From NCBI GenBank assembly GCA_022494885.1, contig JAGVSM010004568.1, positions 38,256 through 102,255 on the forward strand: DNA of 64,000 bases. Reading direction: 5' to 3'. The stretch is from Micrasema longulum. Lineage: Eukaryota > Arthropoda > Insecta > Trichoptera > Brachycentridae. Below the pieces are notes generated by a model, which worked only from the letters and a program-made list of their open reading frames with translations, had not been told where the DNA came from and did no database searches. How positions within the stretch are numbered: the stretch's first letter is position 1; each line of letters starts with the position of its first letter. The translations under genes were made by a program, and so were the position numbers. This document shows, piece by piece, positions 10,235 to 21,540 of the stretch.

Positions 10235-10560
10235 AAAAAATCATCTCAAGGGCGCTTTACAATTTTATGCGTAAACTTACATTCTAACTAAGCTAAAATT
10301 ACATATCGTATTTCCGATTTCAGGGGGATTAATTGAGGGTAGTAGAAGTAGTGTGATTTTTGTCGAGATCTGAAATAACTGGGACTCTGGGACTGTCGAT
10401 GATTCGCAAGGGTGAAGTGTGAAGGCAATCGGTTCCAGGCAGAGGGGCCGATCTCCAAACCCAGTGTTTGGGCAGCGCCAGATTTTGTCAATTTTTTCTC
10501 TGCCTGAATCAAATGGTGACCTGAGAGTAGATTTTCTTTGACACGCATTTTACCTAATAC
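10235..10560 (-). mobile_element. Second L2/CR1-like LINE 3' end
   Basis: The minus strand reads RVKENLLSGHHLIQAEKKLT and LGLEIGPSAWNRLPSHFTLA, the 'GPxAWNxLP' block of L2/CR1-type LINEs. Its 3' UTR contains TTGTAAAGCGCCCTTGAGAT, as in the neighbouring copy at 9736-10165. Confidence 0.75.
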
Positions 10561-10707
10561 ATAGGTCCGATAGGTGCTTGATCGACATAACTTCGTTGTG
10601 AGACCAATTGAATTTATTTTGAAGCACTATTGTAAACATAAGTTGTATCCGTTTTTTATCAAATTAAAAAATGAGCAACAAAAGTAAATCAAAATGGTGA
10701 AGGTTAC

Positions 10708-10761
10708 AAGGTACGTCATTCGAAATAACGTTATAAGGTACGTCATTCGAAATAACGTTAT
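10708..10761 (+). repeat. 27-bp tandem unit, left pair
   Basis: Two copies of a 27-bp unit (AAGGTACGTCATTCGAAATA then ACGTTAT) stand head to tail. Two more, the last one degenerate, are at 11328-11380 on the other side of the LINE, so the LINE landed in this array. Confidence 0.8.
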
Positions 10762-11327
10762 TTATTTATTTATATATACGACCAATGGGCGTTTTAAGGA
10801 CATATTTATACATAGAAAATTATTATAAAGGAAAGTAGAAAGACACAATGGTATATAGTAGACTCGGTGGGAAGTGGAAGCGGGAGAGAGGTGTTTATAA
10901 TTTAATTTGATTCAGTGATCGTTTGAAAGAAGACAACTTTTTATCGAAGAAATCAAGACTGGTATGTTTGTTGGCAGACCTAAGAATTCTGGGCATAAGG
11001 GAATGAAAACCATAGTTAGTTCTACGGGTATCGGTATGAAAGAGTTAGTTTTGTCTGAGGTTTCTATTTGGGATATTTAATTTTATTGAGCTCAGTAGTT
11101 CAGGCGCATCAAAGAGTGAGTTGAGAATTTTAAATAGGACTAGAAGGTCGCCCTCTGGATAAGCCCAACCTCCTGCCTATCTTTCTTAAAAATCGATGTT
11201 GAACTGATTCAATATTTTTGATGTGAACATCATAATATGGTGACCAGATAACAGGGGAATAGGTGCGGGCTAGGTGCGGGCGAACTAGGGAACAGAAGAG
11301 AGTTTTAAGGGTATTGATATTGATTAT
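10762..11327 (-). mobile_element. Jockey/CR1-like LINE 3' end inserted in the 27-bp array
   Basis: The minus strand reads LKTLFCSLVRPHLARTYSPV and IWSPYYDVHIKNIESVQHRF and LRKIG, then fragments of SIKLNIPN and LFHTDTRRTNYGFHSLMPRI. The 3' end is an AATAAATAAATAA run at about 10762-10775. The flanking 27-bp unit is present on both sides and fits a long target-site duplication (10735-10761 and 11328-11354). Confidence 0.8.
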
Positions 11328-11354
11328 AAGGTACGTCATTCGAAATAACGTTAT

Positions 11355-12368
11355 AAGGTACGTCATTTGAAAAAATGAAGGAGAATACGTTATTGAATAA
11401 TTTGTTGCAATTTGTCGTCTTTCATTCGGAAAAAAGACGAACAAAACTTATGTTAGCGCCCATACTTAAAGTAAAAGTTTTATAATGAAACTTTCATGAC
11501 GGTTTTCGAGAAAAGCGTTCTTATTTAATACCGACCCCGATAATTCTCCTTCATTATTTTGCAACAAACTAGTCAATAATTCCTCCTTTGTTCCTCGATT
11601 GAACACGGCCAGAAGGGTGTCGAAAATGCCACTATTGTGTGCTTCACATTCCATTTTGAAGGCTAATAATCGAATATAATAATATAATATGTTATGTAAC
11701 ATAAACGCCTAAGTCTTATATGTTGATCGTGTTTATGAATATATTGTATATCATTTTTTTCCCCTTGTTTGTCTTTGCTACATAGTTTTATGTTATTTTT
11801 GTTCAGTTTCTTGTACAAAATATGTTTCTTCATACAACTGATAACTATCGTTGCTTAGGCCGTATATATATAATAAATAAAATTAAACAATATCTTGTAG
11901 AGCAGAAAATTATCTATCGAATGACGCAAAACCTTTACCATTTTTGTTTTGCTTTGTTTTGTTTCGGTTTACTTTCGTTGCTCATTTTTAAATTTGTAAA
12001 AAAAACGGACACACCCAGTGTTAACACCCGATAGTTTCGGAGAGCACAGATCTTTCCAACTACATGTGTTACAACTACACATGTACATGTACATGTACAC
12101 GTAGATGGAACGATCTGAAACTATAAAGAAGTAACGCACAAAACTGTATTTTTCATTGTCCACGAAAATTAGTAATAAAATCGATTTGGAATTACTACCC
12201 GAAAATTGTAATGTTGGTATTTTTTTTTAGGTAATGGCGTCGATTTTGTTATTTATGTTACAAACAAAATTTCATAGAAACATTTCTTTAAAATGTATGG
12301 AAAAATTATCTTTGTCGGTGTCTAGCAATTTTAAACATAGTTGTATTATTTAAAAATTATACAGTTAT
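11355..12368. other. Unresolved repeat-like region
   Basis: It holds the motif GTTAACACCC preceded by AAAACGGACACACCCA (11999-12028). The same motif is at 24841-24868 and 57495-57523, so this is an old repeat end. A hairpin at 12031-12125 pairs ATAGTTTCGGAGAG with a copy of GATCTGAAACTAT, around an (ACATGT)n run. No gene is recognised. Confidence 0.4.
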
Positions 12369-12445
12369 ATCGAGTTGTGGTCCCGCGGTAGCGAGCTCAC
12401 GGATCAGAGGTTCTAGGTTCGAACCGCGCTTTTCCAGAAATTGGT
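12369..12445 (+). repeat. tRNA-like fragment (possible SINE head)
   Basis: It has GTGGTCCCGCGGTAGCGAGC and then AGGTTCTAGGTTCGAACCGC. The last part is a perfect polymerase III B box (GGTTCGAAC). The A-box match is weak and no full cloverleaf folds by eye. It is more likely a SINE head relic than a tRNA gene. Bases 12446-13024 contain nothing recognised. Confidence 0.3.
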
Positions 12446-13024
12446 TCCCATTCTCATAGAACAGTTTGTAACGACTTTTAGAAAATAGTCTCATAAATAT
12501 AAATATTTGCGAAAGTAAGAACGCAAATATTTCTTCGCCAAAATAAATAAATAACGAATTTAAAAACTAATACACATAAACAAATATGTAGATATGTAAT
12601 ATCGTCTCTACGAGAAAATACATTAAAGTTTTTATCGTATTTAGTAAGTAAATATTTGACAGGTGAAATTTTAAACTTGTTTTTGAATGAAGTTATTAAT
12701 TTGTAGGTAAAATGTCGCAATTTTGAGAAGACATATCGCCGCGCCGGTCGGCGTGCATTACCTCCCAATGTACAATTTTGACAATAATGCTATTTTCATA
12801 TTGGGGGATTTATAACTCATATTGGATGTTACTTAATATGCGTGGAACCAATAGGAGGCGAGCTTTCTGAAAAAGAACAGCACCGCGGACCGGAGTAAAT
12901 AATGCGTTAGATCGAATTTTAATAACAGTTTTTCCGTCTCCTGGAAAAGGTTGATTCGGTAGATCGGCGGGAATGCCCGCCGACCGACGATATAAATTTA
13001 TTACATAAATGAAAGAGTTCTTAC

Positions 13025-13167
13025 CCATCGCCATTTAAAGAAGAGGTCTTGGAGTCCCCCGAGGTGTCGGAGGAGTATTCCTCGTACGACTTATTGTCGT
13101 CTTCTCCGGGCGAGGGAGCCACCATTTGCGGCGCTGAGTTCGCGGAGTTCGCGGGTACACTGACCAT
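13025..13167 (-). CDS. GRAM-domain protein, alternative first coding exon
   Basis: An ATG at 13167 (reading left) opens 47 codons and a split codon GG|, ending at donor GATGG|GTAAGA. The peptide starts MVSVPANSANSAPQMVAPSP and continues GEDDNKSYEEYSSDTSGDSK then TSSLNGD. It is Ser/Asp/Glu-rich and low in hydrophobic residues, as expected for a disordered N-terminus. An in-frame TGA lies upstream with no other ATG between, so this ATG is the likely start. The exon ends with two bases of a codon, exactly what exon 2474-2628 needs (GG|A gives Gly, then SGKQPSWS). The intron would be 10,396 bp. The local sequence is GC-rich with coding-like codons. Splicing is inferred from phase and boundaries; no transcript was available. 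Confidence 0.72.
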
Positions 13168-13450
13168 CACCGCCGCACTGACGTGTCGAGCTAACAAGCC
13201 GAAGACTCAAAACGACCTACGGATCCGTCCATGGAACTCAAGTCTAATGTTCGCGATACGTATTTGAAATCCACTTCTCGATATTTTTAAGCTTCTAGAA
13301 GGAAAACAACTATCATTTTTGACAATCACACGATAAATAACGTATCATTGTATCTATCTACATGCGTTGCAAGTTGATCGCTATATTCGTTCGAGGTGCA
13401 GTGACTGACGTGACATTAGGAATAATCTAAAATATAAATAATACTTTCTC
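13168..13450 (-). promoter_or_regulatory. Possible promoter and 5' UTR of the short GRAM isoform
   Basis: On the minus strand, ACGTCAGTCACTG contains an insect-type initiator TCAGTC with its A at 13406. At +28 to +32 the bases GATCA match four of five positions of the DPE consensus. These are short, common motifs, so the call rests mainly on position upstream of the ATG. Confidence 0.25.
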
Positions 13451-13539
13451 GACACAAACTGACAAATAATAAAAAAAATAAGTAGGAGTGCAACAAAATG
13501 TGACGCAGGTTTCACGTGGCTAAAATATTATTATATATA

Positions 13540-13901
13540 CAGGGTGTTCTTTAAACCCTGTCACATCCGAAACTGCGATGATCAGTATAGGTAAGAAGAC
13601 ATAATAGCATATTTTAAAAAATATTTAGAACAAAGAAAAAAAATTGAAATAAAATACTTTAAAAAAACCAATGGTTGCTTACTTCTGCAGAGGAGAAGTG
13701 AGGGGAGCGCGGCGCAGTGTCAGACTCCCCCCTTCCCCCCCTCGTTTCACCCCTGCAGAAGTAAGCAACCATTTGCTTTTTTTGATGTTTTATTTTTAAA
13801 AATTTTATTCGTTCCAAAAAAATATTTTAATGTGCCAATATGTCTTCTTGCTCATACTGATCATCGTGGTTTCGGATGTGACAGGGTTTAAAGAACACCT
13901 G
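13540..13901. mobile_element. TA-flanked foldback MITE, complete copy
   Basis: The ends CAGGGTGTTCTTTAAACCCT and ...AGGGTTTAAAGAACACCTG are flanked by TA. The arms (~130 bp) pair: ACATCCGAAACTGCGATGAT against ATCATCGTGGTTTCGGATGT. A GC-rich centre (AGAAGTGAGGGGAGCGCGGC) lies between GGTTGCTTACTTCTGCAG and CTGCAGAAGTAAGCAACC. It is non-coding and 362 bp long. Confidence 0.85.
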
Positions 13902-14547
13902 TATAGATAGTTTTTTTTAACAGTCCAATATCTTTGAATTTTTATTAAAAGTAAATTCAAGTGGGGAACAGTATAACAGTAATAATATTTCCTATATTTT
14001 TACAGCCTATGAGAATTTGATATCCGCCAGCTTAAAACAAAGTTAATTTGATAACAGTATTAATGATTTTTGTAGCAATTGAAACACTGATTTTGTCTGT
14101 GTAAAGTGTGATTGAAAAAGTCATTTCGATGCTATTTTAATATTTTGTGTGTAAGCCGTTTAATAAATTAAAAAGGCTTGCCAGTTATTCTTAGCTAAAA
14201 TTGATCGAAATGAAGTATTTTAATACCCACTGGGGGCCTCCAGACCTGAGGAGCAGTGTAACAAGTAACAAGTAAGTGACTTCAGCAAATCACTTATGTT
14301 TTTATGTCAAACTGAAGGATGAACTGTTGATTTACTGCAAGAAAAGTGTTCATGAAATCAATTAATAAGACTTTTTTTGTTGCACTGTTCCTCATCTGAC
14401 CATATATGTAGCTAAAGGCGTTTCTTGTTAGTATCGGGACGTAGGCACGTAATGTAACTTAATAGACGTTATTTATGCAGTATAATATTAAAGTATTTTA
14501 CGGATTTACAATGAATCACATTTTCCACATCATTTACATAAATGTTA
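13902..14547. other. No gene seen
   Basis: AT-rich sequence. No ORF or shared repeat was recognised. Confidence 0.4.
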
Positions 14548-14636
14548 ACAACAACAACAAACCATCACGCCGTTTCCCCGTAGGGGTAGGCAGAGAGGAT
14601 AGAACGCCACATCACTCTATTTTTGCATACAGACAT
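14548..14636 (-). mobile_element. LINE-D 3' tail
   Basis: Minus strand: TCTGCCTACCCCTACGGGG, AAACGGCGTGATGG, then a GTTGTTGTTGTT tail. It abuts a plus-strand LINE-D piece, so two family copies lie back to back. Confidence 0.7.
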
Positions 14637-14638
14637 GG

Positions 14639-15275
14639 TAACAAAGGTCTACGATGTATGCAAGGGAAACGATTTGCTGATGAATGTCGATAAATCGAAT
14701 GTGATGGTTTTTGAAAGAAATGAAAGTATGACTAAATGTGAAATCACTGTGAATCGGTAAATGTGTATTATGGGAATATATATGGGAATTTGTGTATCTA
14801 GGAAGTATGTTTACTAGGGATGTAATGACTGAGAAAAATATTGGAAGGAGGGTGAGTGCCGGGAACAGAGTGAAAGGTGCACTTAATTCAACCTTGGAAA
14901 ATAAATATTTGTCGCAAGAGAAAAAAATAGCAGTTCACAATGGAGTCCTGGTCCCGACCCTGATGTATGGGAGCGAAGTATGGACTCGGAAAAACAGGGA
15001 TGAAAGTAGGCCGAATGCTGTCGAAATGAGATCTCTCGGGCGAATGTGTGGTAAAACTATGTACGATAGATGCACAAATGTTGAGATCCGTACATTATGT
15101 AAGGCTTAAATAAGCATTATCGACAAAATAAAAAAAGGAGCTCTGCGCTGGTTTGGACATGTAGAGCGAATGGACAGCGAAAGAACGGCTAAGAATATTT
15201 AAAATGCGAATGTTGCAGAAATAGAGAAAGACCGAGAAAGACATGGCATGACAATTTCCAACAAATACATAATTG
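14639..15275 (+). mobile_element. LINE-D RT C-terminal region
   Basis: It reads YLGSMFTRDVMTEKNIGRRV, SAGNRVKGALNSTLENKYLS, AVHNGVLVPTLMYGSEVWTR and NAVEMRSLGRMCGKTMYDRC. A stop and frameshift follow, then KKGALRWFGHVERMDSERTA. This is the thumb and C-terminal part of a LINE reverse transcriptase ('LVPTLLYGSETW'). An earlier RT fragment (LLMNVDKSNVMVFER) precedes it. It is inactive because of stops. Confidence 0.8.
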
Positions 15276-16189
15276 TTACGATATGTAAACCCTTATGTTC
15301 CGCTGAACCCAGACTTTCGAGGATCCAGCACGAACAGAGAAGGGGAAATGAAAGAAATACACGTCGGCGTCGTGTAGGTTAAGCATTTTGTTAGCGGAAA
15401 CGTGTGCAAAAACTCAGAACGAAACATTTAAAAAGCATTATCACATTCATATCCTTTTAAGTTTTCGTTATCTTTTAAAGCGGCAGATAATTCCGTTTTA
15501 TTAACTTTTCATAATCGGCACCTGTAGACACCGCAATTTCAGATGGTACGTAAATACCCAACAGGTGGAAAGATAAAGTAACTATAAAGATTACCGAATG
15601 ACGAAATGTCAATGTCCATCGGATTGTGCACCGTGCAACAGGTGAAACCAACAGGTGGCTGCAGATACAAGCGGGAGAGTTATAGACAGAAAACAAAATA
15701 AATATGCGACAAAGGAATGATAAACGTCAGTTCTTTGTAAGACGTGATAACATATCACGACCAACTGCAAGTGAGGTTTCAAACGAAAAATAACGACACA
15801 CGAGCAAATGATTCTCTAGTATTTGAAGATAACAAAGTATTGTAATGTCTGATACGAGTACTGGGGTCGATTGAGAAAAGGCGAGTAAGGGCACGAGTTC
15901 ATCGAGACAAGCCGACTAAATACAGTGAAGTAAACCGTCCTTTTCAAAAACATAAACATTTTCAAAGGAAGAAACAGAAGTGTCAACTGATGCGACAAAA
16001 AAATAAGTATTTTATCAAAATTATCCACACGAGTTGACAGAACAATACCCTTCATCAGGATACGGTAAATTTATCATCGAACAATGTTCCAGAAGACAAA
16101 CAAGTGTTACTTAGTAATCATTTCCATAAAACATGGAATAAACGAGGGTACATTTTTGTTTCTGCACTAAAATAAGGAGTTTAGAAATA
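15276..16189. other. No gene seen
   Basis: I recognise nothing here. A minus ORF at 15475-15696 has no family features. Confidence 0.4.
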
Positions 16190-16670
16190 AAAACAGGCAA
16201 AACACCGAATGTAATGCAAAAATTATTATTATTTTCTGTTCAAGGTGTCAGAGTTTGGAACGAGCTACCTCTTCATATAAAATGTGCACCTTCTTTGGCC
16301 ACCTTTACGAAACGCATGAAACATTATTATATATCCTTTGAGCCCTTATTCCTCCTAGTTTTTATTCCTTTTTTTCCTGGATCCTCTTCTTGTCTCCTTT
16401 TCAAACTCCTTACCCGATCTCACATTCTATGCATTTCTTTCCTCGTCAAGTTGTACGTTTAACAGGAGTTTATTTATTTATTATTGATAGTACGTACAAG
16501 GTCTGTCTGCCAACTAAAAATAGTTTTAATTAAAAAATGTTGGTTTTAAATCATTTAAAAATGCATAATTTTGACCAAATTTCCACCAGTAAGTTATTGG
16601 TTGGCTGGGAGATATTGCGTGTAGCAATAAGCCCGTACACATATTTTTGTACCGTAAGTTTATCTAATTA
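16190..16670 (+). mobile_element. LINE 3' end
   Basis: It reads FSVQGVRVWNELPLHIKCAP then SLATFTKRMKHYYI, the 'GxRxWNxLPxxI...SLxxFKxxLK' end of a LINE ORF2. A TTTATTTATTATTG run follows at ~16468. A second LINE-like 3' UTR with GGCTGGGAGATATTGCG and AATAAGCCCGTACACATATT runs to ~16660. Confidence 0.65.
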
Positions 16671-17204
16671 TTTAATCTCAAACGTTTCTGCATGATATCA
16701 ATAGCATTGCTACAATACATATGTCAGTGAGTTCGGCACAATTGATGAACGGTATGTGAATGAAGAGATGTATACGGAATGGACTATGGACACACAACAG
16801 AGTAATCAAGTACCAGCACAAACCGGTACAGCTTACCTGAGACAGTCGGTCGCTGAGAAAATCGGCTAGACTATTGCCCAACGGAACTTCGCAAAAAACA
16901 TAGCTAAATTGCGAAGCGAAATTAGAGAGGTGTTTGTCTTAGCGGAGATTAATGTGTACGCACAACCTGACCTAGTAAAAATGTTGGATATTGTGCTTTT
17001 GAAGTAGATTTAGCAATTAGACCCACTAGAAATCTAAGTAAGAATCGTCTTACTTTTGTAACGTATTTCCTTGTTTGGAGAAGACGCCTCCGAACATCTG
17101 CGATGTTTGAGTTCTAAACGTGACTATGAGCATCTATAGAAATATGTTGACCTCTTTAAACATCGCTAAGATAGTTGCGAGATAAGTTCTATCGATAACA
17201 TTTA
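16671..17204. other. No gene seen
   Basis: Short ORFs only. Nothing recognised. Confidence 0.4.
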
Positions 17205-18005
17205 TTTATTTATTATGGAAACCATACAGTATTTTTAACAAGCTCGAGGTACAAAAGATGATAACCTTAGATCATAGAATTAAGATTAGATATAATAATA
17301 ATATAATATGGAAACTTTACTGTTCCATTAGAGTTAAGTCTAACGGTATATACTATAAAACTATGTAATTGTACTGTATGTTTCCTCAATAAAAGAAAAT
17401 AAATAAAAAAGGAGGGGAAAAAAATTAAATCCTAAAAAAAGTTCATAAAGGGAGAAGACATGGTATAGTTCCAACTCTATCCTCCTCTCCCCTCTCTCTG
17501 CTTCCATGAACATTTCTGTTTATTACTAAAAAAATCACAACCAACAATAATTCATAAGATGCAGGTAGGTAGTAGATGTTTGTAAAAGTAAAACTTAAAA
17601 GTTAAGCAGAAGATAAATTAAAAATGTCTATAACAGATCTGATAAAACTATAGTATTTACAGTGTAATATGTCGATGTCACTATGGGCAGTCTGTATTCT
17701 TCAGATTATTAGTATGCGAGCTCGGAATGCCGAAGAGTACAGAATGACGAGTTCTACGGACAGGGACTTGATATGAAATGCTTCTAACAATTTCTGGGCT
17801 ATTGATTAGGTTGTTAACAATTTTATAGAGAAATCTCATATCCAACATGATACGCCGAGTTGCGAGATTTAGAATTTTATGATTATTAGCGGACTCAGTC
17901 CTACTTGAAAACGTAACATTATTTTAAAAATCTAATTGTCTAAGAAAACAGTTTGAATATGTTCAATGCGATTTTTATAAATATTATATTGAGGATTACA
18001 AATCG
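17205..18005 (-). mobile_element. Jockey/CR1-like LINE, frameshifted
   Basis: Pieces in different frames on the minus strand read YNIYKNRIEHIQ, LGLSP, RRIMLDMRFLYKIVNNLINS, RTRHSVLFGIPSSHTNNLKN and TDCPYDIDILHCKY. This is the usual order of a Jockey/CR1-like C-terminal zone. A TTTATTTATTTATT run marks the 3' end at about 17205. A plus-strand tail with TGTACTGTATGTTTCCTC at 17370-17412 suggests a second LINE tail inside. Confidence 0.6.
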
Positions 18006-18017
18006 GAGAGACAACCA

Positions 18018-18045
18018 AGTGTATATATATATATATATATACACA
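18018..18045. repeat. (TA)n microsatellite
   Basis: An uninterrupted TA run of about 22 bp, flanked by GTGTA and CACA. Confidence 0.9.
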
Positions 18046-18094
18046 TATTTATAAGATTAAGAAATATTTTAAAAATCAATAATTTAAAAACAGC

Positions 18095-18815
18095 TTATTA
18101 CTCAATTGTACAAACTATGTTACAATATGGTATTGATGGATGGGGTGGGGTGGTGCATATGCCAATATATTAAACCCTCTTAAAATAGTACGAAGATTCA
18201 TTATTAAAGTGATTTTAAATAAACCCTCAACATTCAACACGGAAATTCTTTATAAAATAAATTCAACTATTCAAATTTCTAAAGAAGAAAAAATGAAAGA
18301 ATTTGAGATGAATAAGTCACCCAGTTACCAAAATAATATGAAAATCCCCAAATTCCACACAAGTCATGGTCGAAATAGCTTTGTCTGCAAAGGTATCAAA
18401 AATTACAATAATCTCCCCAATGAACTAAAAACTATTAAAACTAATAAATCAATAAATAAATTCAAAGTAAATTTGAAGTATTTTTTTTAAACCCGTCTAA
18501 ATACTGCATTATATTTTAATTAGTATTCTGTTTTTCTTTTTATATCCTATAACTTTTTTTCCTCATTCAAATTCATATTCAAAATTCTCATATTCAAAAT
18601 ATTCATATTCAAAAATTCATATTCAAAAAAACTTATATTCAAAATTATAGAAATTCTAATAAATAAATAACTATAACAGTGTAAGTCACTCTCCAAGCAT
18701 AAGAGCTAGTCTCTTTTTTGGAGAGTTACAGTTGGAACGTTTACTAGATGTATAAAAGTAGATTTGTATTAGATTAAAAAAACATGTACAATTTATGAAA
18801 AATATATTGATTAAT
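18095..18815 (+). mobile_element. LINE-C copy 1 with hairpin-bearing 3' UTR
   Basis: It reads GWGGAYANILNPLKIVRRFI, IKVILNKPSTFNTEILYKIN and SHGRNSFVCKGIKNYNNLPN, ELKTIKTNKSINKFKVNLKY, then stop. It is a Jockey-like C-terminus. The 3' UTR contains a degenerate ATTCATATTCAAAA minisatellite (18565-18650), an AATAAATAAATAA stretch, and a conserved hairpin ACTCTCCAAGC...TTGGAGAGT (18690-18727). It ends near 18815 in a TTGATTAATAAA tail. The same tail is in copy 2 (27810-28675). Confidence 0.8.
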
Positions 18816-18819
18816 AAAA

Positions 18820-19316
18820 AAACTCTAAGACACGTACATACAAAAAAAATAGAAAATGGTGTAGATATTTGGGTATATATAACGAATAGTTTTGATAATA
18901 TTATTATGTAGATACGAACAGAAGCCAAGTTATAATTTAAGCATTATTAAGTTCGGTTAAGCAGACGTGATAAATAAAAGCTGGAATACTGTCACGTGTA
19001 CACGTGGTCAGCACTACGCACGTGGACTAGGTGTGTTTATAAGGAAAATCGATACGACGCGACGTTCTATAATTGATTTCTATCTTTAGCTGTCATTATT
19101 TGCCTTAGACAGAAACCGGGTATTGGTTAGTTTATCACTTGCTTTATTCAGTCTTCGAGGAAATAATGGGAAAGTAAATGTTATAAAAATATACGAGTAT
19201 TACATTTATCGCTATTTTTTTATTATCTTCGCTATTCTTAATTACAGCAAAGAAAAAATAAATATGGATCAAGAAAATTAGAATAATGAAACACCTATTT
19301 GCGAAATAAATTATCA
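18820..19316. other. No gene seen
   Basis: Nothing recognised. Confidence 0.4.
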
Positions 19317-19692
19317 TTTTGCCATCCATATTTCATCGATTCTTCCATTTGTTGATTTTAGTGAAGTCAAAGAGCTGAAACCTTTATTGTTGTGAAGAGA
19401 TTCATCTGACTGAATTATTTCACATACTAGGCGACGCCTGAAAACAATTTTCCGATTTTTAAACTTCTTGGACCAGTTGGTTTTATTACAATATTTGAGT
19501 TTGTCCAAATGTTTGTTGACAACTCTTTAACTTTACTAAAATCAACAAATGGAAGAATTGAAGAATTATGGAAGTTCAAACATAGGAAAAAATTGTGAAT
19601 GTTACACAGTGTGTAAAGTGGCCACTTAAACCAGCCAATGCCTAGACTTCCATATCCCCTTCTTTAAGGTATTCTCCATCCCTGTTGTGATT
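19317..19692. mobile_element. PAL370 element, copy 3 (head-to-head halves)
   Basis: A reverse body (TTCCATTTGTTGATTTTAGT, GAGCTGAAACCTTTATTGTT, AGGCGACGCCTGAAAAC) runs to ~19530. It meets an inverted partial body (AAAATCAACAAATGGAAGAA) and the reverse arm ending CTCCATCCCTGTTGTGA. It is followed by a 29-base T run (19691-19719). Confidence 0.65.
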
Positions 19693-19719
19693 TGTTTTTT
19701 TTTTTTTTTTTTTTTTATA

Positions 19720-20305
19720 GAAAAAGAAATATTTGCGTTCTTATGATTTACCCAAATATTTAATTTTGAGGGCCATTTTCAACGAGTTGTAAATAACTCA
19801 CTATTAGAAAATCTTATTATTATTATTTTTTAATGTTATTATTTGTTATAATTAACAATTATTTCCATTATTATTATGGCTTAAGGCAAAGCCTAAATAC
19901 CCTAAAAGCCATAAAAATTTCATGAATATAATATGTAAAATGTGACCTAATTTAAATGAATAAATTAAAATTGAAAAAACGTTTGATGCTGGTACCCGGG
20001 TAGCTTCTAACTCTGACTAAATAAGAAATGACGGGAAACTAATAAGGAAGATCAGCATTAAAAAAATATATCATCATTATTTGTAAAATAAATAGACCAT
20101 TAAACTAAACCATTTTTTCATTGTTTTCATGTATCGCATTATCATCGCTACGATGATTTAATATTTTGTAATTTTTTGATTACTCCGAGCGTGACTTCAT
20201 TAGTTCTCTTCGGTGAGTTGCCCCGATTGGTGGGTTGGGTTCCCGGAAACCGGAAATCTATCACAACACTCTATCGTTGGCTAATTTAGAAGAGCTTTTG
20301 ACGCC
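19720..20305. other. No gene seen
   Basis: AT-rich DNA, with one GC-richer patch at 20190-20270 that I cannot place. Confidence 0.35.
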
Positions 20306-20432
20306 ATTTAAAGCAGTCAATTTTATTCTTTTTTTCATACATTTTCAAGAAACTTCGCTGCACAATTTAATGCTCTAATTTTTACCGCGTGTAAAACAAT
20401 TTTATATCAAACGTCCCGTAGCGCTGAACTTC
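20306..20432. repeat. Dispersed repeat shared with 32580-32697
   Basis: Shared landmarks in order are GCACAATTTAATGCT / GTACAATTTAACGCT, TTTTTACCGCG / TTTTTTCCGCG and AGCGCTGAAC / AGGGCTGAAC. It is non-coding and the family is unknown. Confidence 0.5.
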
Positions 20433-21175
20433 ATAATCAAATTATACAAAGTAGAGAGCAAAATTTCAGTTGTATGTATATTTATAAAATATACTATATT
20501 TGGCACCGGCAAAATTGCGAATCGAAGGAAAAACAGCTATCAGCTCTTTGCGATAAGATTAAGTTCAGTAATAAAATTCGATTTCTATAAAAATAATATA
20601 ATCAATACGAGGTATGATAAGATATCGGAACTACAATTTGTGCCATAATCCGTGACAATTTAGGAAACCAGAATGAATTGTTTTGACATACGCATATCGA
20701 CGTGTTTTTTTTTACAACTAATTTGATTCAATAGTGAATTGAGAATTTCTATTGATACAAAATACGAATGATACGGCATATTATCGATTGTACGTATTGT
20801 TGGGTGTCTGTCGCAAACCGCACCGGTAACGAGTGATGATGCCATTGAAATTATGCAGTGGCGTCTTTAATACCAAATTTCTAGTGAAGCTCAGATTTTA
20901 AGTATAATATGCGTAAATGTTAAGTAGGTACACACAGTAAACAACACGGTACGGACCATGTTTGCAGGCATCTTTAAGCATTTTTATATTGGTTGGTAGT
21001 TATTTATCTTCATAGTGTGTTGATATAATTCGAATAAAAATACATATTAGGTACTGGTGAATAGCAATGATTTCTTAATGAGGCTCAGCCTCACTTGCTT
21101 CATATGCTCCTTCGTCCCTGAAATTATGTATGGTATAATATAAAACCAGAACCATTCATTAAATAGTAGTAATGT
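20433..21175. other. No gene seen
   Basis: Nothing recognised. Confidence 0.4.
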
Positions 21176-21540
21176 TTAGTGTACCGAGCTAGTGGCAAAT
21201 ACGAGCAACTTGATGGCGTTTTCTGCCTTTGTGGAGGGGTGGATTGAAAGGTGGGACTCGTCGGGGGGCCCTCGATCTCGACCGAGGTAAACTCCTGGCC
21301 TACTGCACCCGTAGATTACAGATGCGCGGGAGGAATGGATCCATGCTGGTCGAGGTTGATTTGCAACCAGTAGTCCTCGGTAAGTCTGCTGCTTTCGAGT
21401 GCGCCGCCGGTGACCATCTTCGAGGGTCACCCGGGGGCGTTCTGGTACTCCGAAGAGTAGATACTGATCCTTTTACTGTCGACATTAAGGGGTTCTAACT
21501 GGGTGATGGATTTACCTTGTAGACGATGAGGGGGTTTTAG
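21176..21540. other. GC-rich block with overlapping ORFs, unidentified
   Basis: This block is much more GC-rich than its neighbours and is open in several frames on both strands (plus 21229-21498; minus 21176-21430 and 21300-21485). I recognise no domain. It lies directly upstream of a LINE-E copy and may be more of that element, for example its RT region, or an unrelated insert. Confidence 0.3.

Noticed and set aside
18018..18045. TATA-box promoter
   Set aside because: It is a plain (TA)n microsatellite between LINE copies, with no gene downstream.
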